Part shown: in pieces, positions 24,113-32,614 of the stretch | Layout: every line of letters begins with the position of its first letter | Position numbering within the stretch: position 1 is the stretch's first letter | From: Pseudomonadota bacterium | GTDB lineage: Bacteria > Pseudomonadota > Alphaproteobacteria > Rhizobiales > Pleomorphomonadaceae | Direction of reading: 5' to 3' | Assembly: GCA_023436885.1 (NCBI GenBank) | Contig: JAEZHI010000018.1 | Span: 1-64,000 of the forward strand | DNA length: 64,000 nt | The notes under the pieces: model-generated | Database searches by the model: none | Told to the model about the DNA's origin: nothing | Seen by the model: only the letters and a program-made list of their open reading frames with translations | Translations under genes and position numbers: made by a program

Positions 24113-24604
24113 TCAGGCGGCCAAGTCGCCGTGCATGCGGCCGAGCACGCGCTCGACATCCAGGATGACCATAAGCTGCCCTGACAGACGGTGAACGCCG
24201 CCGGAAATCTCGGCCCAGCGGCCATCAAGGTTGGCAGGGTTGGCTTCGCGGCCGGCGGCGTCGAGATTGAGCACTTCGCCGACCTCGTCGATGATGAGGC
24301 CGTAGGACTCGCCCCGGTATTCGATGCCGACCGCCATGATGCCGTGGTTGCCCTCGCGCTGCGGCAAGCCGAGGCGACGGCGCATGTTGATCGCCGTCAC
24401 GATACGGCCGCGCAGGTTGAGCACGCCCGCTACTTCCGGGGCGGACAGCGGCACGCGCGTCATGCTCTCCGGCACGAAGACGTCATGCACCTTGTGGATC
24501 GGCAAGCCGAACAGCTGACCGCCGATGAAAACGGTCACGTACTGAATCTGGCCGGAATGGCTATCGTTGGCGGCGGCGCCGGGGGTATGGCTGGTGGCGG
24601 TCAT
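24113..24604 (-). CDS. cheW: Chemotaxis coupling protein CheW
   Basis: A 163-residue CheW scaffold linking receptors with CheA. Family features are present: FIGGQLFGLPIHKVHDVFVPE, VAGVLNLRGRIVTAINMRRRLGL (the NLRG motif) and YGLIIDEVGEVLNL. The start overlaps the cheA stop by four bases (ATGA), so translation is coupled. Confidence 0.96.
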   Translation of the reverse strand: MTATSHTPGAAANDSHSGQIQYVTVFIGGQLFGLPIHKVHDVFVPESMTRVPLSAPEVAGVLNLRGRIVTAINMRRRLGLPQREGNHGIMAVGIEYRGESYGLIIDEVGEVLNLDAAGREANPANLDGRWAEISGGVHRLSGQLMVILDVERVLGRMHGDLAA

Positions 24605-27375
24605 GCTGCAATCCCATAATCAGCGCTGGTGATTTCCTTGAGGGCGGCGATCAGGCCCGGACGGTCGAACTTGGCGACATACTCGTCGAAGCCCGACTGG
24701 CGTCCTCGCTCGATGGAGGCCGGCGTGCAGAGAGCCGACAGCGCGATGATCGGCGTACGGCGGAAGCGAGCGTCGCGACGCAGCATCTCGGCGAATTCGA
24801 AGCCATTGACGACCGGCATTTCGATATCGGAGACGATGACGTCGAAGGCGGCGCCTTCACCCAGGAGACGCATGGCCTCAGTGGCAGAGGAGCAAACCGT
24901 CACGTCGAAGCCGGCGGCCTTCATCACGGGGCCGAGCATGTTGCGGAAGAAGGCGCTGTCGTCGAGGAACAGCAGCTTCCGCGTCAGCGCGGCCGACGAG
25001 ATTTCCTTGCGCTTGAACCAGTCTTCGAAGGCGAGCGGCAGATAGTGGCCGATGTCGAGGATCTCGGTGGCCTTGCCCTTGATCACAGCCGAACCGAGCA
25101 CGCCCGGGATATCGGAGCCAACCTGGATGTCCAGCGACTCTTCGACGATGTCGACGATCTCGTCGACGACGAGGCCCATCGAGCGGCCGGAGTCGGAGAA
25201 CACCAGCATCGGCTGGGTGCCTTCCTCGCGGCGACGCACGTCATAGTTCGGGTAGACCAGCGGCATCAGCGAACCACGATACTGAACGAGGTCGCGGCCG
25301 TTGGAGTGTTCGATCTTCTCGATCTCGAACTCTTCGAGGCGGGTGACCAACGACAGCGGTACGGCCTTCGGCTCGGGCGAGCCGGCGCGGAACAGCAGCA
25401 TGGAGATCTTGGCGTCGTTGTCGATGCCGCGGGCGGCGTCGGCATCCGCATGGCTATCGAGCGTGTCGGTGGCGACGGCCGTGCCGATCGCGCTGGCAAT
25501 GCCATTCGGATCGACGATCATGATCACCGAGCCATCGCCGAGGATGGTGTTGCCGGAGAACATGGTAATGTGGCGTAGCATCTTCGACATCGGCTTCACG
25601 ACGATTTCTTCCGTGTGGAAGACGCCGTCGACCACCAGGCCAAAGGTGACGTTGCCAACCTGCATGACGACGATGAAGCCCTCGTCCTCACTCTTCTCGG
25701 CCAGCGTTTCCATGTTGAGGATACCGGCAAGCGGCACCAGCGGCAGCAGCTTGTTGCGCAGGCGCAGGACCGGGGTGTCCTTGATGCGCTCGATACGGTG
25801 TTCAGAGTTGTTCTGAACGCGCACCAGCTCAACGACGCTGAGCTGCGGAATGGCGAAGCGGTCGCCACAGCTTTCGACGATCAGCGTCGAGACGATGGCG
25901 AGCGTCAGCGGAATCTTGATGGTGAAGGTCGTACCCTTGCCCTGCACCGACTTGAGATCGACAGTACCGCCGATGGTCTCGATGTTGGTACGGACCACGT
26001 CCATGCCGACGCCGCGACCGGACACCGACGTCACCTTGGCAGCGGTCGAGAAGCCAGGGGCGAAGATGTACTTGTAGATCTGGCCTTCGCTCATCTTCTC
26101 GAGCTCGGCTTCACTGGCGAGGCCGTTCTCGACGATCTTCTGCTTGATGCGATCGAGGTTCAGACCACGACCGTCGTCGGCGATCTCGATGATGATGTGG
26201 CCACCCTCGTGATAGGCGGCGAGGCGGATGGTGCCCTTCTCGGTCTTGCCGGCCTTGCGGCGGTCATCGGGACGCTCGAGACCATGGTCGGCCGAGTTGC
26301 GGACCATGTGGGTGAGCGGATCCTTGATGAGCTCCAGCACCTGACGATCGAGCTCGGTGTCGGCGCCGACCATCTCAAGTTCGATCTGCTTGTTCAGTTC
26401 CTGGGCAAGGTCTCGGACGATGCGCGGCAGCTTCTGCCAGGCGTTGCCGATCGGCTGCATGCGCGTCTTCATGACGCCTTCCTGCAACTCGGCGGTGACG
26501 TTCGAAAGGCGCTGCAGCGGCACCTTGAATTCGCTGTCCTCGTGACGGCGGACGATCTCGAGCAGCTGGTTGCGGGTCAGCACCAGCTCGGAAACCATGG
26601 TCATGAGGTGTTCGAGCGTTTCGACGTTGACGCGGATAGACTGGCTCGACACCGAACCCTTTTCGCTCTTGGCCTCGGCTTCGGCTTCGCCCTCTTCGGC
26701 GCTCGCCTTGGCCCTTGCCGGCTTTTCGTCCGGGGTTGCCTGCTTCATGCGCGCCTCGATCTCGGCGGCAACGCGGGCAAAATCGATGCCGGCGGGAGCC
26801 GGGGCGGGGGCTTCTTCGGCTGCCGGAGCAGGCGCTTCGCCGGCAATTTCCACCTCGACGGCGGTCTCGCGGAAGGCGCGCTCAAGCTCGTCGAGCGACA
26901 CTTCACCTGGACGAAGTTCGCGTTCCAGCACCTGGGCGACCAGCGTCCCGGCCGTCTCGGGCTTTTCCTTCTTGGGCGGCTCCTTGCGGGCCGGCGCCTC
27001 GGCCATCGACATGGCCTCAAGCTGCGAGATCAAGTCGCGGTCTTCGCCCTTAGGCTCTTCGCCTTCGGCGGCCTCAAGCTCGGCAAGGATGCCCTTGATG
27101 CGGTCGATCGTCTGAAGGACCAGGCTGACGGCCTCTTCGGTGACGGCGGTACCTTCGCGGAACTTGCCCATCAGCGTTTCCGCTGCGTGTGCCAGCGCTT
27201 CAAGGCGCGGCAGACCGAGGAAGCCGCAAGTGCCCTTGATCGTATGGACGAGGCGGAAAATGTTATCGAGTATGCGGGCGTTGTTCGGCTCTTGCTCGAA
27301 CTTCACCAATTCCACGTCTACGGTATCGAGCGACTCGTTTGTCTCTGTGAGGAATTCACGCAAAAGGTCGTCCAT
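24601..27375 (-). CDS. cheA: Hybrid chemotaxis histidine kinase CheA with two CheW-like domains and a receiver
   Basis: A 924-residue kinase, longer than the usual 650-700. Domains in order: HPt with phospho-His H44 (LVHTIKGTC); a Pro/Ala-rich linker (about 120-240) in place of a clear CheY-binding P2; dimerisation helices (250-310); HATPase (N-box near 357, ADDGRG near 399, GRGVGMD near 453); CheW-like domain (about 490-625); a second CheW-like domain (about 655-785); and a receiver (800-920) with D805/D806, D850 and K902. It heads the operon cheA-cheW-cheY-cheB-cheR. Its ribosome-binding site lies in a 10-bp inverted repeat that could mask it. Confidence 0.96.
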   Translation of the reverse strand: MDDLLREFLTETNESLDTVDVELVKFEQEPNNARILDNIFRLVHTIKGTCGFLGLPRLEALAHAAETLMGKFREGTAVTEEAVSLVLQTIDRIKGILAELEAAEGEEPKGEDRDLISQLEAMSMAEAPARKEPPKKEKPETAGTLVAQVLERELRPGEVSLDELERAFRETAVEVEIAGEAPAPAAEEAPAPAPAGIDFARVAAEIEARMKQATPDEKPARAKASAEEGEAEAEAKSEKGSVSSQSIRVNVETLEHLMTMVSELVLTRNQLLEIVRRHEDSEFKVPLQRLSNVTAELQEGVMKTRMQPIGNAWQKLPRIVRDLAQELNKQIELEMVGADTELDRQVLELIKDPLTHMVRNSADHGLERPDDRRKAGKTEKGTIRLAAYHEGGHIIIEIADDGRGLNLDRIKQKIVENGLASEAELEKMSEGQIYKYIFAPGFSTAAKVTSVSGRGVGMDVVRTNIETIGGTVDLKSVQGKGTTFTIKIPLTLAIVSTLIVESCGDRFAIPQLSVVELVRVQNNSEHRIERIKDTPVLRLRNKLLPLVPLAGILNMETLAEKSEDEGFIVVMQVGNVTFGLVVDGVFHTEEIVVKPMSKMLRHITMFSGNTILGDGSVIMIVDPNGIASAIGTAVATDTLDSHADADAARGIDNDAKISMLLFRAGSPEPKAVPLSLVTRLEEFEIEKIEHSNGRDLVQYRGSLMPLVYPNYDVRRREEGTQPMLVFSDSGRSMGLVVDEIVDIVEESLDIQVGSDIPGVLGSAVIKGKATEILDIGHYLPLAFEDWFKRKEISSAALTRKLLFLDDSAFFRNMLGPVMKAAGFDVTVCSSATEAMRLLGEGAAFDVIVSDIEMPVVNGFEFAEMLRRDARFRRTPIIALSALCTPASIERGRQSGFDEYVAKFDRPGLIAALKEITSADYGIAA

Positions 27376-27456
27376 ACTTCACCCCCTGGGAAGGCCAAAC
27401 CCGAAAAGCCGCATCCTCAAATGACGCCCGCTCTTCCAGCCGCTTTGGGGTGAAGT
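27376..27456 (-). promoter_or_regulatory. Inverted repeat that can sequester the cheA ribosome-binding site
   Basis: On the minus strand ACTTCACCCC (27456-27447) is perfectly complementary to GGGGTGAAGT (27385-27376). The latter contains the cheA Shine-Dalgarno (GGGGGTG) and ends directly against the ATG. The 61-base intervening segment could add inner pairs (AAAGC with GCTTT). Such a layout fits an RNA switch, thermometer or protein-controlled leader; the mechanism is inferred. Confidence 0.5.
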
Positions 27457-27470
27457 GTCCCGTCAAACTG

Positions 27471-27485
27471 TTAATATTGATTGAA
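27471..27485. promoter_or_regulatory. Candidate CtrA box upstream of cheA
   Basis: TTAA-N7-TGAA differs at one position from the TTAA-N7-TTAA CtrA consensus and lies about 100 bases upstream of cheA. A second near-match, TTAA-N7-TTCA, lies at 27595-27609. Short motifs of this kind arise by chance, so this is only a candidate. Confidence 0.3.
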
Positions 27486-27602
27486 GTCTGGGCCTCAAAC
27501 CTGAGTTTGAAGCCAACATGTCGACGCTCATCGACAGTTGCCACAGCGAACGATCTTCATGGATCGCTCCGACTATCAGTAATTGTGGAGGCTGTTAACT
27601 CT

Positions 27603-28286
27603 TTATTCAGCCACAGTGCCCTGAAGGGAGGTGTCTACTGCCTTCGCTTCAAAAATGACGGTATCGCCATCTTTGGAAATTTCGATGGCAAGGCCGGCGG
27701 CACGGGCCAGCGCACCGGCGTAATAGGGCTGGATGGCGTGGGCGTCGACATGGTCGCCAAGGTCTCCGGCCAGAAGCTCGGCAACGCGGGGCGGAATACG
27801 GGAGGCGGCGCCGGTCGCTTCGATGCGCTGGGTCGGGAAGGGCAGGTCGCCATCGACGCGCACCACGACCTTGCCGCCGCGGGGGATCGCCTGCAGCGAA
27901 ATCAGCAGCACGTTGAGAAGCAGCTTTACCTGGTTCTTGGGCAGGAGCCGACGGGCGGCCTGCCATTCGATGTCGGCCTTTTCACTCTCCATGTAGCGCT
28001 TGGCAACCGTCTCGGCGTCGCCGAGATCGACTTCCGCACCAACGGAGCCGGCCGCGCCGAAAGCAAGGCGGGCAAACTGCAGCTTTGAGGAGGCGGTGCG
28101 GGCACTCTTGCGAATGAGGTCGAAGGCAAAGGCCTTCATTTCCTCATTGTTCTCCTCGTCGAGAACCTCAAGGCCGTTGGTGATGGCGCCAACCGGCGAG
28201 ATGATGTCGTGGCAGACGCGCGAGCAGAGCAGGGCGGCAAAATCCAGGGCTTCAAGCTTGGCCAGTTCGGACATGGTCGGTTCCAT
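27603..28286 (-). CDS. chpT: Histidine phosphotransferase ChpT
   Basis: A 227-residue homologue of ChpT, the homodimeric phosphotransferase that passes phosphate from hybrid kinase CckA to CtrA and CpdR. The dimerisation helix carries the phospho-histidine in ALLCSRVCHDIISPVGAI (H26), with the family sequence NGLEVLDEENNEEM after it; the C-terminal half is the degenerate ATPase-like domain. The start is taken at 28286 (MEPT); ATG 28274 (MSELAK) is equally possible. It is upstream of cheA on the same strand with 227 bases between. Its partner gene ctrA is 13 kb away in this window. Confidence 0.92.
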   Translation of the reverse strand: MEPTMSELAKLEALDFAALLCSRVCHDIISPVGAITNGLEVLDEENNEEMKAFAFDLIRKSARTASSKLQFARLAFGAAGSVGAEVDLGDAETVAKRYMESEKADIEWQAARRLLPKNQVKLLLNVLLISLQAIPRGGKVVVRVDGDLPFPTQRIEATGAASRIPPRVAELLAGDLGDHVDAHAIQPYYAGALARAAGLAIEISKDGDTVIFEAKAVDTSLQGTVAE

Positions 28287-28485
28287 TGGGTTCGGGGCCC
28301 GACGACGGGCATGGCCCACCGACGAATCGAGCAAATGATTAAGTCATGGATAACGCCCGTCGCCGCCACTCACAAGCAGAGTACCACGCCGAACACAGCA
28401 AAGGTGGATGACATATTGGCAATGGAAGGATTGCGACACACGGAGGAATGAAGGTGTCGCTGGTAGGCGACCCGCCGCGTCTCCA

Positions 28486-28992
28486 CTAGTAGGCAAGCAG
28501 CTTCAGCACTTCCGGCCACTTGGCCGCGGCGGCCGCGATCATCATATCGGGGCCGGCCAGGAAGGTTTGTCGTTCTTCCTCAGAGGCAAAGAGGTAGAGA
28601 CGGTTGCGGTAAATCGCGAAAAGCGTCGGGTTGCCGGGCTGGGCGACGCCGCGTGCGATAGCGGCCAGCGCATAGCCACCGAAGCCGGGAATATAAGTGG
28701 CGGGCGAGGCGCGGAAGGCGGCGGCGTTGGCTTCGCTGGCGAAGTGCCAGTAGGTGTCGCCATAGACTTCTTCGTAGTCGGGGAGGCCCTGGACGGCGAA
28801 GCCATTGACGAAATAGGCCACCGGATCGTAGCCGCCGAGCGACAATCCTGTGTAGGGATCGAACACTATCCTTTCGTCTAGCGCGTTTACCGGCTGGCAA
28901 GGCATGAGGAAAAACAGCGACAAGACAATGGCGCGGGCGATAAAACTCACCCAATCTTGCCGTCGTGATGTCTGATTCGTCTGCATGATCAT
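28486..28992 (-). CDS. Exported YHS-domain protein
   Basis: A 168-residue protein with an N-terminal signal or anchor (core SFIARAIVLSLFFLMPC, cleavage possible after VNA near residue 37) and a YHS-type domain: GLSLGGYDPVAYFVNGFAVQG, then DTYWHFASEANAAAFRASPATYIPGFGGYA. These are the hallmarks of periplasmic YHS-domain proteins, proposed to bind metals. An ATG at 28986 is an alternative start. Confidence 0.82.
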   Translation of the reverse strand: MIMQTNQTSRRQDWVSFIARAIVLSLFFLMPCQPVNALDERIVFDPYTGLSLGGYDPVAYFVNGFAVQGLPDYEEVYGDTYWHFASEANAAAFRASPATYIPGFGGYALAAIARGVAQPGNPTLFAIYRNRLYLFASEEERQTFLAGPDMMIAAAAAKWPEVLKLLAY

Positions 28993-29114
28993 GATGTCAC
29001 CGGCCGACTTTCGATTTCATCTTGCCTGGATGGGATGTCGGTGAGGTTAATGTTTTGATGGTCTCGCCACGTGCCGCCCCAGCGGAATGCTGCCGAGACA
29101 TGGAGGGATTGCCG

Positions 29115-29690
29115 ATGTCGCGTCTGTCGCTGTGGAAAGCGCTGCCGTTCCTCCTGCTGGGCCTTTTGGGGCTGGCCGCCACGCCCGCGGCCGCCCAGCA
29201 GGCCTCGCAGACCTATTCCTCGTCCGAACTGGTGGATACGGGCCACAAGTTCTTTGGTGAAATGTCGGGTGGGCTCGCTTCGGCGATCGAGCGGGCTGCG
29301 GCCAACTATGGCCAGCCAAATGGCTATATCCTCGGTCAGGAGGGCTCGGGCGCGTTGCTCGGCGGCCTTCGCTATGGCGAGGGCACGCTCTATACGCGCA
29401 ATGCCGGCTCGTCGCGCGTCTATTGGCAGGGTCCGAGCTTCGGCATCGACTTTGGCGGCGACGGCGCCCGTACCATGATCCTCGTCTATAACCTACCGTC
29501 GGTGCAGTCGCTTTATCAGCGCTACGGCGGTGTCAACGGGTCGGCCTATTTCGTCGGCGGTTTCGGCATCACCGCCTTGCGACAGGGCGATGTCACCCTT
29601 GTGCCGGTGCGCACCGGCATCGGAGCTCGGCTCGGTGTCAATGTCGGCTATCTGAAGTTCACGCCGCAGGCGACCTGGAACCCGTTCTGA
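29115..29690 (+). CDS. DUF1134 family envelope protein (EipA-like)
   Basis: A 191-residue periplasmic protein with a signal peptide (MSRLSLWKALPFLLLGLLGL, cleavage after AAA-AQ near residue 29). The mature part is glycine-rich beta structure (GQEGSGALLGGLRYGEGTLYT, GPSFGIDFGGDGARTMILVYNL) typical of DUF1134. In Brucella the DUF1134 protein EipA supports envelope integrity and is reported as CtrA-regulated; the link here is by family only. TGGAGGG precedes the ATG. A TTAA half-site lies 65 bases upstream. Confidence 0.87.
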   Translation: MSRLSLWKALPFLLLGLLGLAATPAAAQQASQTYSSSELVDTGHKFFGEMSGGLASAIERAAANYGQPNGYILGQEGSGALLGGLRYGEGTLYTRNAGSSRVYWQGPSFGIDFGGDGARTMILVYNLPSVQSLYQRYGGVNGSAYFVGGFGITALRQGDVTLVPVRTGIGARLGVNVGYLKFTPQATWNPF

Positions 29691-29869
29691 AGTTCTTCGG
29701 GATCCTGAGACGATCTGCGATCGTTTTTTCGTCGCGGGGACGGACCGGATTGTCGGTCCGGCCTTGACCGTTTCCCGCGCAATGCGCGACAAATAGCGGC
29801 CAAGGTATGCCGGTCGGGTTGGACAGGCTTGAACCTCCAGGCAGATGACCTGCCGCGGGATGGCATGAC

Positions 29870-30700
29870 GTGATCGAAACGGTGCTGATCTTTCTGGCGG
29901 GTGTGCTGACGGCGGGGCTTGTTGCCCTGCTGCTGATGCCGGCGATCAATTCACGCGCCGTGCGTCTTTATCGGCGGCGGCTGGACCATCATCTTCCCCG
30001 TTCGGTCGCCGAGATGGCAGCAGCCAAGGACGCGATCCGGGCCGAGATGGCAGCGCGCATGGCGCGCATCGAGGTAGAGCTCGATGTGGCCCGCCGGGCC
30101 GTGGCAGCTGCCGAATTGCGTAGCCTTGAGGACCACAGGGTGGCGCAAGCACTGGAAGCCGAGAAGGCGGCGTTCGAGGCGACGATCGCCGATTACGAAA
30201 AGCGGCTCGAAGAGGCCCACTCCGTTGCCCGCTATGCCCACGAGGCAGTGGCGCGGGTCGACGCCGAGCGGCGCGACCTTCAGCGTCAGGTCAGTCTCAG
30301 GTCGATGGAGGCGGAGGAAAGCCGCGACGAGGCGGAGTCTCTGGCTGCCGACATGAAGATGGCACTCGTCGAGGCCGAGGCGCGTATCGCCGTCTTGTCC
30401 GAAACCATCGCCGACCTCACGCATACGCCGCCGCTTATAAATCCGCCGGGCATGGTCCCGTCAGCACCCCCAAGCTCACCGGCGCCGGTCATTCACGTCG
30501 ATTTCGGTGCGAAGACCGAGCGGCAGTCGGAAAAACCGCTGCCTGCTGGCATCGAAGCCGACGAAGATGCACGCATCGATGATCTTGCCAACCGGCTCAA
30601 GATGCTGCGCGCCCGCAACGCCGTGGCTCGCCAGCGCATCGAGTCCGCGCTGGCCAAGGGAACGGATACGTCCGGCGATACGCCGCAGAGCGGCGCCTGA
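29870..30700 (+). CDS. Membrane-anchored coiled-coil protein of unknown function
   Basis: A 276-residue protein starting at GTG. One N-terminal membrane helix (about 4-24, VLIFLAGVLTAGLVALLLMP) is followed by a long charged helical region (about 40-180) rich in Ala/Glu/Arg heptads, and a proline-rich stretch near 188-205. A short helical tail (DLANRLKMLRARNAVARQRI) ends the chain. This architecture is common in Hyphomicrobiales hypothetical proteins; I cannot assign a function. Confidence 0.72.
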   Translation: MIETVLIFLAGVLTAGLVALLLMPAINSRAVRLYRRRLDHHLPRSVAEMAAAKDAIRAEMAARMARIEVELDVARRAVAAAELRSLEDHRVAQALEAEKAAFEATIADYEKRLEEAHSVARYAHEAVARVDAERRDLQRQVSLRSMEAEESRDEAESLAADMKMALVEAEARIAVLSETIADLTHTPPLINPPGMVPSAPPSSPAPVIHVDFGAKTERQSEKPLPAGIEADEDARIDDLANRLKMLRARNAVARQRIESALAKGTDTSGDTPQSGA

Positions 30701-30738
30701 CACCCTTCCATTTCTCTTCGGAAAATGGCCGAAGCGCT

Positions 30739-31608
30739 TCAGCCCGTGCGGTGGCGTGCAGGTCTCATGCGCGCAATCAGCCCTCCGCTTCGTCCAAAGC
30801 AGATGGAGATGACATAGAACACGCCAGCGGCAACAATGATCGCTGGGCCGGAGGGTAAGTTAGCGGCGAAGGAAGCGATCAGGCCCACGATCGAGGACAA
30901 CGCGGCGAAAGCCATGGCGAGCGCCGTCATGGTGCCCAGCGAACGCGTCCAGAAACGGGCGCTGGCTGCAGGCAGCATCATGAGCCCGACCGACAGCAAT
31001 GTGCCCAGCGCCTGAAAGCCGGCGATAAGGTTCAGCACCATGACCAGCATGAAGGCGACATGGATGACGCTGCCTCTTCCTCCGACCGCCTTGAGGAAGC
31101 CCGGATCGACGCATTCCATGACAAGTGGGCGCCACAGGATGGCGAAGGCAAGCACGGTGATCGATGCGACGATGCCGATGAAGACGAGCGCCGTGTCGTC
31201 AATGGCCAGCACCGAGCCGAACAGCAAATGCATCACGTCGACTGCCGAGCCGCGCGCCGAGATCAATATGACGCCGAGCGCTAGCGAGACGAGGTAGAGC
31301 GTGGCGAGCGAAGCGTCTTCGCGGAGCGGTGTCAGGCGGGTGACTGCGCTTGCCAAGAGTGCGATCGCAAGGCCTGCCGCTAGACCTCCTGCCGTCATGG
31401 CCCAGAGATTGAGACCAGCGAGGAGATATCCGGCCGCGACCCCCGGCAGGATGGCATGCGCCATGGCGTCACCGGTCAGCGACAGCCGTCGGAGCATCAG
31501 GAAGATGCCAAGCGGTGCCGCGGCCACCGACAGCACGAGGCAGCCGACGAGAGCGCGGCGCATGAAGGCGAAGTCCGTGAACACGGTCAGAAGATCGGCA
31601 AGTGTCAT
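30739..31608 (-). CDS. Zinc/manganese ABC transporter permease (AztB/ZnuB type)
   Basis: A 289-residue ABC-3 family permease with about eight membrane helices. The family region RRLSLTGDAMAHAILPGVAAGY is near residues 40-61 and the ending is typical (VFYVISICFGRSGGLIARMRP). Its start overlaps the ATPase gene stop by four bases. A Zur-like box precedes the operon, so zinc is the likely substrate. No substrate-binding protein gene is adjacent. Confidence 0.88.
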   Translation of the reverse strand: MTLADLLTVFTDFAFMRRALVGCLVLSVAAAPLGIFLMLRRLSLTGDAMAHAILPGVAAGYLLAGLNLWAMTAGGLAAGLAIALLASAVTRLTPLREDASLATLYLVSLALGVILISARGSAVDVMHLLFGSVLAIDDTALVFIGIVASITVLAFAILWRPLVMECVDPGFLKAVGGRGSVIHVAFMLVMVLNLIAGFQALGTLLSVGLMMLPAASARFWTRSLGTMTALAMAFAALSSIVGLIASFAANLPSGPAIIVAAGVFYVISICFGRSGGLIARMRPARHRTG

Positions 31609-32381
31609 TGGGTCGGCTCGGCCTCGCAGAACGGGGCGTCGTCGTCCCAGGCTTCGATATGGTGGCGAGCCTCCGCGAGATGTGCGTCTGTCAACACGTC
31701 GGCGGTGTCGCCCTCGGCAATAAGCTGTCGTGCGATCAAGAGCGTTCTCGGAAAATGCCGCCGCACCAGGCCGAGGTCATGCAAGACGGCGATCACCGTG
31801 CGTCCTTCGGCGTTCCAGCGGCTGACGACACTCATCAGTTCGCCAATGGTGCGGTCGTCAACCGCCGTGAAGGGTTCATCCAAGAGCACCAGGGGGGCAT
31901 CCTGCAACGTCAACCGGGCAAACAACACCCGCTGCAGCTGTCCGCCCGACAGCGTATCGAGCGGGCGCTGTTCGAACCCGACCAGACTCACGCCGGCCAG
32001 GGCGCGCGCTACGTCCTCATCATCTTCGCGACGAAAGCCACCGAAAGCCCCGCGCCGGCGCCATAGGCCCATGGCTACAAAGTCGAACACCGGCAGCGGA
32101 AAGCTGCGGTCGATCTCCGACATCTGCGGCAGGTAGGCGATTTCGGTCTGCTTGCAGCCAGTGATATGAACGCTGCCTTCGATGGGGCGGAGATGGCCGA
32201 TCGCCGTTTTCAAGAGAGTCGATTTGCCGGCGCCGTTGGGGCCGACGACCGCGGTCATGCTGCCAGCCGGAAAGGTAGCGGAAATGTGGTGGAGCGCAGG
32301 GTGTCGATCGTAACCGATCGTCGCGTTGCGAAAGGCTAGCGTTCCGCCGCCGGTCGGCCAGATATTTTCACCGGCCGTCAT
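31605..32381 (-). CDS. Zinc/manganese ABC transporter ATP-binding protein (AztA/ZnuC type)
   Basis: A 258-residue ABC ATPase energising metal uptake with the downstream permease. Walker A is GPNGAGKST near residue 46, the signature is LSGGQLQRV near 143, Walker B is LVLLDEPFTAVDD near 165, and the switch histidine is in AVLHDLGLV. ATG 32381 overlaps the stop of a 57-codon upstream gene (ATGA), which suggests coupled translation of a three-gene operon. Confidence 0.9.
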   Translation of the reverse strand: MTAGENIWPTGGGTLAFRNATIGYDRHPALHHISATFPAGSMTAVVGPNGAGKSTLLKTAIGHLRPIEGSVHITGCKQTEIAYLPQMSEIDRSFPLPVFDFVAMGLWRRRGAFGGFRREDDEDVARALAGVSLVGFEQRPLDTLSGGQLQRVLFARLTLQDAPLVLLDEPFTAVDDRTIGELMSVVSRWNAEGRTVIAVLHDLGLVRRHFPRTLLIARQLIAEGDTADVLTDAHLAEARHHIEAWDDDAPFCEAEPTQ

Positions 32382-32551
32382 TGCAGCAGCACCCAGGCGA
32401 TCAGCATCCAAATTCCCGATACGAGGCAGCCCGCGCCAGCGACACGGGCGATGAGACTCAGGCGGAGCGCCGACGGCCTTATGACAACGATGGCGGTGCG
32501 GCTGACCCCTCCATTTGGGGGCGCTATCGGGCGGGACGAGTGTTGGAGCAT
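32378..32551 (-). CDS. 57-residue membrane peptide heading the Zur-box operon
   Basis: A short protein (MLQHSSRPIAPPNGG...) with one C-terminal membrane helix, LIARVAGAGCLVSGIWMLIA. Its TGA overlaps the ATG of the ABC ATPase gene by four bases and it lies directly after the Zur-box promoter. The frame extends upstream to a TTG at 32614, but that would run through the promoter and operator. Ribosome binding before ATG 32551 is weak. The stop/start overlap and promoter position are the main reasons to believe it; no family is recognised. Confidence 0.5.
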   Translation of the reverse strand: MLQHSSRPIAPPNGGVSRTAIVVIRPSALRLSLIARVAGAGCLVSGIWMLIAWVLLQ

Positions 32552-32587
32552 GAGCGACCCAAGCTTGGTGGCGCGGTGGACGAAACT

Positions 32588-32600
32588 GTTATAATATAAC
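32588..32600. promoter_or_regulatory. Zur-box-like operator of the zinc ABC operon
   Basis: GTTATAATATAAC is a 13-bp perfect palindrome of the form found in alphaproteobacterial Zur boxes (GTTATnnnATAAC). It overlaps a minus-strand -10 candidate TATAAC (32599-32594); TTGACC (32614-32609) is the -35 candidate 15 bases upstream. Binding of zinc-loaded Zur here would block transcription. Confidence 0.7.
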
Positions 32601-32614
32601 GTTTCTCCGGTCAA

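Noticed and set aside
25615..27453. A 612-codon plus-strand open frame
   Set aside because: It is antisense to cheA and arises from the low stop frequency in GC-rich DNA; no family features or ribosome-binding site.
32552..32614. TTG at 32614 as start of the small zinc-operon gene
   Set aside because: It would place the Zur box and promoter inside the coding region; ATG 32551 is more sensible.
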